Shown: positions 1 to 5,953 of the stretch, piece by piece | Layout: every line of letters begins with the position of its first letter | Position numbering within the stretch: position 1 is the stretch's first letter | Source: Burkholderiales bacterium | GTDB lineage: Bacteria > Pseudomonadota > Gammaproteobacteria > Burkholderiales > Burkholderiaceae_C | Assembly: GCA_021414305.1 (NCBI GenBank) | Contig: JAIOOS010000020.1 | Span: forward strand, 1 to 64,000 | Direction of reading: 5' to 3' | DNA: 64,000 bases | Made by a program: the position numbers and the translations under genes | The notes under the pieces: model-generated | Database searches by the model: none | Told to the model about the DNA's origin: nothing | Seen by the model: only the letters and a program-made list of their open reading frames with translations

Positions 1-765
1 TACGAGCTCAAGGGCCGCGGCGTCATGCACCTCGGCGTGTTGATCGAGAACATGCGCCGCGAGGGCTTCGAGTTCTCGGTCGGCAAGCCGCGCGTCGTGC
101 TCAAGGAAGTCGACGGCCACATGTGCGAGCCCTACGAGCGCACGGTCGTCGAAGTGCCGAACGAGCACGCCGGCAAGATCATCGAGTACTTCGGCAAGCG
201 CCGCGGCGAGATGACGCACATGGAACCGATGCCCGCGGGCACGCGGATCGAGTTCCTCGTGCCGTCGCGCGGCCTGATCGGCGCGCGCACCGCGCTGATG
301 ACACTCAGCCAGGGCATGGCGATCCTCAGCCACGTCTTCGAGGAATGGCGTCGCGACGGCGGTCCGCTGCCGATGCGCCAGAACGGCGTGCTGATCGCCG
401 ACCGCACCGGCGAATCGGTGCCGTACGGCATGTTCGGCCTGCTCGACCGCGGCACGTTCTTCGTCGCGCCCGGCACGCCCGTCTACGAGGGCATGATCAT
501 CGGCGAGAACAACAAGGACAACGACCTCGGGGTCAACGTCTGCCGCGAGAAGAAGCTCACGAACATCCGCTCCGCCGGCAAGGACGACAACGTCAAGCTG
601 CCGCCGCCGCACGTCATGTCGCTGGAAGAGGCGCTCGAGTACCTCGAGGACGACGAGCTGCTCGAGGTGACGCCGAAGACGCTGCGCCTGCGCAAGCGCA
701 TCCTGACCGAGATGGAGCGCAAGAAGCAGACGCGCAGGGACGTCAGGGCGAGTTCGGCGCGCTAG
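1..765 (+). CDS. typA: TypA/BipA ribosome-associated GTPase, C-terminal part (5' truncated by window edge)
   Basis: The reading frame is open from base 1, so the gene begins before the window. The visible 254 residues cover the end of the translation-factor domains and the TypA-specific C-terminal domain. Recognisable stretches are KGRGVMHLGVLIENMRREG, PSRGLIGARTALMT, the APGTPVYEGMIIGENNKDND block and the KTLRLRKRILT tail. TypA binds the ribosome and affects assembly and stress responses. The GTPase domain lies off the window. Residues such as GENNKDNDLGVNVCREKKLTN resemble TypA from non-proteobacterial phyla more than the HSRDNDLVVN form I associate with Betaproteobacteria. The family call is secure; the lineage remark is inference. 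Confidence 0.95.
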   Translation, partial: YELKGRGVMHLGVLIENMRREGFEFSVGKPRVVLKEVDGHMCEPYERTVVEVPNEHAGKIIEYFGKRRGEMTHMEPMPAGTRIEFLVPSRGLIGARTALMTLSQGMAILSHVFEEWRRDGGPLPMRQNGVLIADRTGESVPYGMFGLLDRGTFFVAPGTPVYEGMIIGENNKDNDLGVNVCREKKLTNIRSAGKDDNVKLPPPHVMSLEEALEYLEDDELLEVTPKTLRLRKRILTEMERKKQTRRDVRASSAR

Positions 766-877
766 CCCGTCCGGCACGCTTGCGTGCCGGACCACCAGGG
801 TTGGTTCCTCTACCGGGACACGTCTCGGTTGGTCCGGCTTCGACGCGTTTCACCGCTCCGCTCCCCGTTCTCCCGCG

Positions 878-1081
878 ATGACCGACGGCCTCGAGTACGT
901 GATGGAAGGCACGCGCGGCGAACTCGCGCGCTTCGTCGACGCCCTGAAGCGCGCCGGGATCACCGGCTACGTGCGACCCAAGAACGGCTGCCCGCCGTCC
1001 GCCTGAAAGCCCTACGTGGAGCTCGCGGTCGCGAGCTCGGACCACGCGCGCGCCGTCGAGGTCGTGATGCGCGCGCTCTGA
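878..1081 (+). CDS. Candidate small selenoprotein with in-frame UGA (Sec) and SECIS-like hairpin
   Basis: An ATG at 878 opens a frame that meets TGA at 1004-1006, but coding character continues in the same frame to a second TGA at 1079-1081. Read through, the protein is 67 residues with the motif CPPSA-U-KPYVEL, that is Cys-x4-Sec. The first half (DGLEYVMEGTRGELARFVDA) and the second half (ELAVASSDHARAVEVVMRAL) look like one small alpha/beta domain, loosely like DUF2007-type proteins. A perfect hairpin with a GGUC apical loop starts 12 nt after the TGA, as bacterial SECIS elements do. No strong Shine-Dalgarno is visible. Sec insertion is inferred; the alternative is a nonsense-mutated pseudogene. 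The biochemical role is unknown. Confidence 0.6.
1019..1038 (+). promoter_or_regulatory. SECIS-like hairpin downstream of in-frame UGA
   Basis: The sequence GAGCTCGCGGTCGCGAGCTC is perfectly self-complementary, giving at least 8 pairs closed by a GGTC tetraloop at 1027-1030. Twenty nucleotides separate the TGA at 1004-1006 from the loop. The E. coli fdhF SECIS also presents GGUC in a small apical loop at a similar distance. CGTG (1015-1018) and CACG (1043-1046) could extend the stem below a small bulge. The hairpin is seen directly; SelB recruitment is inferred. Confidence 0.6.
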
Positions 1082-1118
1082 CGAGCCGTCCTGTCCGACG
1101 CGCCTGGGACCGGAAGCG

Positions 1119-2069
1119 TCAGCGCCAGCGCTCGACTCCCGGGAAACGCGCGAGCAGCTCGGGCGCGGACTCCGGCCTCAAACCGAACGCCTTCGCGAGC
1201 GCGTCCGCCGTCGCACCGTCTTCCGCGGTGATCGTGACCACGACCCGGGTCGTCAGGCCGAGCCCGGTCCGCGGATCCACGACGTGGCTGTAGCGGACGC
1301 CGTCGATGTCGACGTGCTGCTCGGCGTCGCCCGACGTCGCGACGGCGCGGTCGTGGACGCGGCGGATCGTGCCGCCGACCTCGATCTCCCAACCCTCGCT
1401 GCCGCGTGGCGCCGCTCCGCAGACGATGTCGCCCCCCATCTGGACCAGGGCGCGCGCGCAACCGAGCCGCGCGAGGACCTCGAGCGCTCGCTGGCACGCG
1501 TAGCCTTTGCCGATGCCGCCCAGGTCGAGGCGCATGCCGGGCTTCGCCAGCGCGACCGTGCGGCGTTCCGCGTCGAGTTCGACCAGGCGCCAGCCGACGA
1601 GAGCGCGCGCTCGTTCCAGCTCGGACGGGTCGGGCAGTGCGCGCGTGCGGCGCGCCGTGCGCCACAGCGCGACGAGCGGTCCGACCGTGACGTCGAAAGC
1701 GCCGACGGTCGCCGCGGAGATCTCCCGCGCGCGCGCCAGGATCGCGAAGAGGTCCGCGGACGCGGGAACGGGGCCGGAACCGGCACGTTCCGAGAGCTGC
1801 GACAGCTCGCTGTCGGGGCGCCAGTCGCTGAACGAGGCCTCGAGCCGCTCGATCTCGGCGAACGCTTCGTCCGCGGCGGCGGCGGCGGTCTCGACCGAGG
1901 GTGCCTGGAGTACGATCCGCGCCTCGACGCCCATCGCGAGGCGTGAGAACTCGAACTTCGGATCCGCCTCGGGCGGAGCTCGGCACCCGATGAGACACAC
2001 GACGACGCTCAGAGCGAGGAATGCAGCATTCCTGGCGATCCCCGCGGCCTTTGCGGCCGGATGCAGCAC
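1119..2069 (-). CDS. ApbE-like FAD:protein FMN transferase, lipoprotein
   Basis: The product resembles ApbE flavin transferases, which attach FMN covalently to Thr/Ser of exported redox proteins. Visible family features are the MGVEARIVL start of the domain, FDVTVGPLVALW, the glycine loop LDLGGIGKGYA, VQMGGDIVCG and HVVDPRTG near the C-terminus. A hydrophobic stretch ending in LIGC gives a lipobox, so the protein should be tethered outside the inner membrane. No ATG precedes the signal peptide in frame. GTG at 2069 is the most plausible start (about 316 residues), although no clear ribosome site is seen. It overlaps the start of the opposite-strand SUMF1-like gene by about 80 nt. Confidence 0.8.
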   Translation of the reverse strand: MLHPAAKAAGIARNAAFLALSVVVCLIGCRAPPEADPKFEFSRLAMGVEARIVLQAPSVETAAAAADEAFAEIERLEASFSDWRPDSELSQLSERAGSGPVPASADLFAILARAREISAATVGAFDVTVGPLVALWRTARRTRALPDPSELERARALVGWRLVELDAERRTVALAKPGMRLDLGGIGKGYACQRALEVLARLGCARALVQMGGDIVCGAAPRGSEGWEIEVGGTIRRVHDRAVATSGDAEQHVDIDGVRYSHVVDPRTGLGLTTRVVVTITAEDGATADALAKAFGLRPESAPELLARFPGVERWR

Positions 2070-2955
2070 GCCGCGCGAGCCCGAGACGACGCCGGCGCGC
2101 GAGAGCGCGGCTCCGGCCGTCGCGGCACGGGCCGAGCCCGCTGCTCCGATTCCCGCGCCGGCGCCGGCTCCGTCCGCACCATCCGCTGCGCAGGTCGCCG
2201 CGCCCGCGGCACCCGCGGCGCGGACACTCGAGGGCTTCGAGATCCTCGTGCCCGGCACGACCGCGAAGCTCGCGTTCGTGCCGATCCCGGCCGGCGAGGT
2301 CCAGGGAGCGGACGGCAGCCGCGCGCCGGTCGGACCGTTCCTCGCCGCGACGACCGAGATCACCTGGGACATGTACGACGCCTTCGTGTTCGCGATGGAG
2401 CGCGCGGAGACCGAGGCGGACCCGCCGGACGCGTTCGCGCGGCCGAGCAAGCCCTACATCCTCATGGACCGCGGCTTCGGGCACGCAGGCTACCCGGTGA
2501 TCTCCGTCTCGTTCCGCGGCGCGACGGAGTTCTGTCGCTGGCTCTCGGCGCGGACGGGCAAGCACGTGCGGCTGCCGACCGAGGCCGAGTGGGCGCACGC
2601 GGCCCGCGGCGGGTCGGCGACCGAGCCCGACGCCGCCGCGCTCGAGGCGGGTGCCTGGTACCAGGCCAACTCGAAGACGCGCGGCCGCGCATCGACGAAG
2701 CCCGTCGGCAAGAAGGCCGCGAACGGCTACGGGCTCCACGACGTGCTGGGCAACGCAGCCGAGTGGACGGTGGGCCCCGACGGGAAGGGCGTGCTGCGCG
2801 GCGGCTCGTTCAAGGACCCGGCGGACAAGGTCGCCCTCGCCGCGCGCCTGCCCGACGACCCGGCGTTCAACGCGACCGACCCGCAGGTGCCGAAGAGCGT
2901 GTGGTGGCTGGCCGACGGCATGTTCGCGGGTCTGCGGGTGGTCTGCGATCCGTGA
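1990..2955 (+). CDS. SUMF1/formylglycine-generating-enzyme-like lipoprotein
   Basis: The protein has 321 residues from ATG 1990. It begins with a lipoprotein signal peptide (lipobox AAFAAGC) and an Ala/Pro-rich linker, followed by a SUMF1 (FGE-sulfatase) domain. Typical elements are PFLAATTEITWDMYDAF, GYPVISVSFRGATEFCRWLS, VRLPTEAEWAHAARGG, NGYGLHDVLGNAAEWT, VLRGGSFKD and GLRVVC at the end. In true formylglycine-generating enzymes this fold oxidises a sulfatase cysteine. Many bacterial relatives are only structural or regulatory, and I see no sulfatase nearby. The longer upstream frame is a shadow of the antisense ApbE gene; the signal peptide fixes the start at 1990. Confidence 0.85.
   Translation: MRHTTTLRARNAAFLAIPAAFAAGCSTPREPETTPARESAAPAVAARAEPAAPIPAPAPAPSAPSAAQVAAPAAPAARTLEGFEILVPGTTAKLAFVPIPAGEVQGADGSRAPVGPFLAATTEITWDMYDAFVFAMERAETEADPPDAFARPSKPYILMDRGFGHAGYPVISVSFRGATEFCRWLSARTGKHVRLPTEAEWAHAARGGSATEPDAAALEAGAWYQANSKTRGRASTKPVGKKAANGYGLHDVLGNAAEWTVGPDGKGVLRGGSFKDPADKVALAARLPDDPAFNATDPQVPKSVWWLADGMFAGLRVVCDP
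2017..2033. repeat. Perfect 17-bp palindrome inside two opposing signal-peptide regions
   Basis: AGGAATGC-A-GCATTCCT has perfect 8-bp arms around one base. It lies inside the overlapping 5' ends of the ApbE-like and SUMF1-like genes and makes both strands encode the same RNAAFLA segment of their signal peptides. It may be a shared operator or an accident of overlap. Confidence 0.6.
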
Positions 2956-3001
2956 GGACGCCGAAGTTCCTCGTCGCGACCACTTGCGCGATCCAGATTG
3001 C

Positions 3002-3018
3002 GTAGCTAGTTTGGTTGC
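3002..3018. promoter_or_regulatory. Degenerate Rrf2-type operator upstream of the Rrf2 gene
   Basis: GTAGCTAGTTTGGTTGC agrees at 12 of 17 positions with the perfect palindrome at 3490-3506 in front of the neighbouring SDR gene. It ends three bases before the Rrf2 ATG. A weak second copy at this place suggests autorepression. This is inferred from the sequence match only. Confidence 0.5.
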
Positions 3019-3021
3019 GGA

Positions 3022-3447
3022 ATGACGACCAGCACGCGTTTCGCCGTGGCCTGCCACGTCCTCGTCGCCCTCGCCCACCGGGCGCCGGCGTCGGGGACGT
3101 CGGAGGCCGTGGCGGGCAGCGTGAACACGAACCCGGTCGTCGTCCGCCGCATCCTCGGGATGCTCGTCCAGGCCGGATTCGTCGAGGGCCGCGGAGGCCG
3201 CAACGGCGGGTACAGCCTGGCGCGCGACCCGCGGAAGATCGCGCTGGACGAGGTTTTCCGCGCCGTCGAGCCCGACGGCGTCCTGGGCGTCCACGAGAAC
3301 CCGGAGAACCGCGTCTGCTTCGTCAGCTGCGCGATCAAGGAGATCCTGGGCGGCGTCTTCGCGCGGGCCGAGGCCTCGATGCTCGAGCGCCTGCACGAGA
3401 CGACCGTCGCGGACCTCCTGCGTCGGGCCGCATCCGCGTCCCGCTGA
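3022..3447 (+). CDS. Rrf2-family winged-helix transcriptional repressor
   Basis: The protein is 141 residues, the usual Rrf2 length. The N-terminal winged helix (TRFAVACHVLVALAHRA, then VVVRRILGMLVQAGFVEGRG and the GRNGGYSLARDP wing) is typical. It has Cys in VCFVSC, but not the three-cysteine cluster of IscR/NsrR iron-sulfur sensors, so it may sense redox or electrophiles by thiol chemistry or bind another ligand. Similar regulators (YwnA-like) commonly control an adjacent oxidoreductase, which here is the SDR gene 73 nt downstream. Matching palindromes precede both genes. Confidence 0.85.
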   Translation: MTTSTRFAVACHVLVALAHRAPASGTSEAVAGSVNTNPVVVRRILGMLVQAGFVEGRGGRNGGYSLARDPRKIALDEVFRAVEPDGVLGVHENPENRVCFVSCAIKEILGGVFARAEASMLERLHETTVADLLRRAASASR

Positions 3448-3489
3448 GCTCTTCCATTCATCCCAGTCCCCTTCACCATCTCTTTATCC

Positions 3490-3506
3490 GTAACCAATCT
3501 GGTTAC
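3490..3506. promoter_or_regulatory. Perfect palindromic operator upstream of SDR gene
   Basis: GTAACCA-ATC-TGGTTAC has perfect 7-bp arms and lies 14 nt before the SDR start codon. A related site lies directly before the Rrf2 regulator, so the likely ligand is the Rrf2 protein. Binding is inferred. Confidence 0.65.
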
Positions 3507-3520
3507 GCGACAGGAACCAC

Positions 3521-4279
3521 ATGTCCACGCAACGTTTCCAAGGCAAGATCGCGTTCGTCACCGGCGGCAACAGCGGCATCGGCCTGGCGGTTGCGACCGC
3601 CTTGGTGAGGGAAGGCGCGAAGGTCGTGCTCTCCGGACGCAACGAAGCGACCGTCGCCGCCGCGACGAAGGCGCTGGGCTCGTCGGCCCAGGGCGTCGTC
3701 GCCGACACCGGGCGCATCGACGGCATCGAGCGCGTCGTCGCCGCGGCGCGCGAGTTCGGCGGTGGCAGGCTCGACGTTCTCTTCTGCAACGCCGGCATCG
3801 GCGCGTTCGGGCCGATCGCGACGATCAGCGAGCAGAAGTGGGACGAGCTGATGGCCGTCAACCTGAAGGGCGTCTTCTTCACCGTGCAGAAGGCCTTGCC
3901 GCTGATGGCCCGGGGCGGGGCGATCGTCCTCAACGCCTCGGTCGCCGCCGGCAAGGGCGACCCGGGCGGGTCGATGTACGCCGCCAGCAAGGCGGCGGTG
4001 CGCTCGCTCGGCCGCAGCCTCGGCGCCGAGCTGGTGCCGGCCGGCATCCGCGTCAACGTCGTCAGCCCCGGGCCGGTCGAGACGCCGATCTTCGGCAAGG
4101 CCGGCATGAACGAGCAGCAGGTCGCCGACCTCAAGGTCGCCTGGTCGGAGCGCAATCCGATGAAGCGCTTCGGCACGCCCGAGGAGATCGCGGCGACGGT
4201 GCTCTTCCTCGCCTCGGACGCGGCCTCCTACATCACCGGCGTCGACCTGCTGGTCGACGGCGGGCGCGGCAGCTTCTGA
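3521..4279 (+). CDS. SDR-family NAD(P)-dependent oxidoreductase
   Basis: A classical short-chain dehydrogenase of 252 residues. It shows the cofactor loop TGGNSGIG near residue 15, NAG in LFCNAGIGAFG, a catalytic Ser in NASVAAGKG, the YxxxK pair in MYAASKAAVRSLG, and the C-terminal SYITGVDLLVDGG signature. The substrate cannot be read from the sequence. The gene follows an Rrf2 repressor and has a perfect palindrome in its leader, so it is probably induced by the stress or ligand sensed by that repressor. It converges with the DUF4198 gene 24 nt downstream. Confidence 0.9.
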   Translation: MSTQRFQGKIAFVTGGNSGIGLAVATALVREGAKVVLSGRNEATVAAATKALGSSAQGVVADTGRIDGIERVVAAAREFGGGRLDVLFCNAGIGAFGPIATISEQKWDELMAVNLKGVFFTVQKALPLMARGGAIVLNASVAAGKGDPGGSMYAASKAAVRSLGRSLGAELVPAGIRVNVVSPGPVETPIFGKAGMNEQQVADLKVAWSERNPMKRFGTPEEIAATVLFLASDAASYITGVDLLVDGGRGSF

Positions 4280-4302
4280 GCGACCGCGCTACCCGTCGCC
4301 GC

Positions 4303-5109
4303 CTAGCGTCCGGGTCGCTCGAACGTCAGCGAGGACCACAGGCTCTCCCAGCGGGCCCCGCTCGCGGCCGGCGCGTCGATCATGTGCACCGCGTTGATCA
4401 GCCAGACGCCGGGCTCGGCGAGGGCGAAGCGGGCGCGGCCCTGCGCATCGGTGCGCGCCGAGAGGCGCCGCTCGTTGCCGTCTTTCGGGAAGGCCTTGAC
4501 CAGCGCGCCCGCCAGCGGCTTGCCGCGAAACAGCAGGCGCACGGTGAACGGCCCTTCGCTTGCCGGCCGGCGCGGGTCGCTCTCGGGCACGAGCTCGAGC
4601 GCGAGCCCGACCGGCCGGCGCCAGACCTGCGCCTCGCCCGCCGTGGCGCCGCTGCCGGTGATCAAGGCCTTGGCGTTGCGCGAGAAGATCTCGAGGCCGG
4701 GCTGCTGCGTCTCGTCGTGGGCGGCGCGCCAGGCGACGATGCGGTCGAGGCCTTCGTCGCGCAGGTAGCTTTCGAACAGGGCCGGCTCGAGGCGCACCGA
4801 GGAGGGCCGCGAGCGATAGACCGCGAGGGCGACGCCGGCGCGGCGCAGGGCGATGCTGCCGGCCGGATCGGCGCCGGCCTCGCCCTCGATCGCCCGCTCG
4901 CCCTTTGCATCGACCAGGCCGAAGCGGACGATGCGCGCCGGATCGCGCGCCAGCGTCTCGCCCGGCCAGCCGGTGCCGACGCGGTGCGCTATCGCGACCG
5001 GCTCACCGGGGGCGGCGCTGAAGCGGTCCGGCAGCAGCCAGTATTCGTGCGCGCTCGTCGTGGTCGCGAAGAGCAGCAGGGCTTTCGCCAGGAGCAGGGT
5101 TCGTCTCAT
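4303..5109 (-). CDS. DUF4198 periplasmic protein
   Basis: The 268-residue product starts with a cleavable signal peptide (MRRTLLLAKALLLFATTTSA, then HEYWLLPDRF). The HEYWLLP start of the mature chain and the immunoglobulin-like repeats (GEPVAIAHRVG; FRGKPLAGALVKAF; GRARFALAEPGVWLINAVH) match DUF4198, often described as nickel- or cobalt-related exported proteins. It lies last in the xdhABC transcription unit, and its first 107 nt overlap the 3' end of xdhC in another frame. Coupled translation is therefore likely. A role in metal supply is family knowledge and not proven here. Confidence 0.8.
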   Translation of the reverse strand: MRRTLLLAKALLLFATTTSAHEYWLLPDRFSAAPGEPVAIAHRVGTGWPGETLARDPARIVRFGLVDAKGERAIEGEAGADPAGSIALRRAGVALAVYRSRPSSVRLEPALFESYLRDEGLDRIVAWRAAHDETQQPGLEIFSRNAKALITGSGATAGEAQVWRRPVGLALELVPESDPRRPASEGPFTVRLLFRGKPLAGALVKAFPKDGNERRLSARTDAQGRARFALAEPGVWLINAVHMIDAPAASGARWESLWSSLTFERPGR

Positions 5110-5953
5110 CGGTGCCGATTGTCGGCAATGCCCGGCTGTGCGCGAGCAGGAGTTGCGCGACCACGCCGGCGGCGATCACCGCGGGCTCCTTGCCGGCGAT
5201 GCCTTCGAGGCCGATCGGGCAGGCCAGTCGGGCGATCGCCTCCGCAGCGACGCCGCGCTCCAGGAGACGGCGCGTGAAGCTCGCGCGCTTGGTCTTCGAG
5301 CCGATCAGGCCGCAGAAGGCGAAGTCGCCGCGGCGCAGGATCGCCTCGACGATCCGCAGGTCGAGCGCGTGCTCGTGGGTGAGGACGAGGAAGTAGGCGC
5401 CGGGCGGCGCGTGCCGCACCTCGGCCTCGATCGTGTCGGCCGAGACGCGGCGGATATGCGCCGGCCAGGCCGAGCCGAGGTTCGTCGTTGCCGGGAATTC
5501 CTCGTCGCGCTCGTCGAACCAGTCGACCTCGACGTCGAGCGCGACGAGCGCGGTGGCGATCGCCCGGCCGACGTGGCCGGCGCCGTGCAGCTGCAGGCGG
5601 AACAGCGGCGCTCCCGCAGGCCAGCGCGCGAGCGCCGCGGCATCGAGCGGCGCGAAGCGCAGCGTGACCGCGCCGCCGCAGCACTGCCCGAGGGAAGGCC
5701 CGAGCGCGAAGTGCCGCTCGTGCGGCGTGCCCTCGTCGCGCTCGAGCCGGTCGCGGGCGGCGGCGATCGCCTTCAGCTCGAGGTGACCGCCGCCGATCGT
5801 GCCGAGGGTTACGTCGGCCGCGACCAGCATGCGCGTGCCGCTGTCGCGTGGCGCCGAGCCGCGGGTGTCGACGACCTCGACCACGACCGCGGCGCGACCG
5901 GCCGCGAGCCACTCCCCGGCGGTCGTCCTGAGCGAAGCGAGGGACCTCGTCAT
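5003..5953 (-). CDS. xdhC: Xanthine dehydrogenase accessory protein XdhC
   Basis: XdhC binds molybdenum cofactor, promotes its sulfuration and inserts it into XdhB. The 316-residue protein shows the N-terminal VVVEVVDTRGSAPRDSGTRM block with TIGGGHLELKA, LGPSLGQCCGGAVTL around the conserved Cys pair, and a Rossmann-like C-terminal domain (LFRLQLHGAGHVGRA; FCGLIGSKTKRASFTRRL; GIAGKEPAVIAAGV). Its ATG overlaps the xdhB stop by 4 nt. The last 35 residues or so run through the start of the DUF4198 gene and look like a non-conserved tail created by that overlap. Confidence 0.93.
   Translation of the reverse strand: MTRSLASLRTTAGEWLAAGRAAVVVEVVDTRGSAPRDSGTRMLVAADVTLGTIGGGHLELKAIAAARDRLERDEGTPHERHFALGPSLGQCCGGAVTLRFAPLDAAALARWPAGAPLFRLQLHGAGHVGRAIATALVALDVEVDWFDERDEEFPATTNLGSAWPAHIRRVSADTIEAEVRHAPPGAYFLVLTHEHALDLRIVEAILRRGDFAFCGLIGSKTKRASFTRRLLERGVAAEAIARLACPIGLEGIAGKEPAVIAAGVVAQLLLAHSRALPTIGTDETNPAPGESPAALRDHDERARILAAAGPLQRRPR

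Noticed and set aside
1012..3396. 794-codon minus-strand frame across several genes
   Set aside because: It crosses ApbE, SUMF1 and Rrf2 genes, each of which has proper domains in other frames. It is Arg/Ala-rich without motifs.
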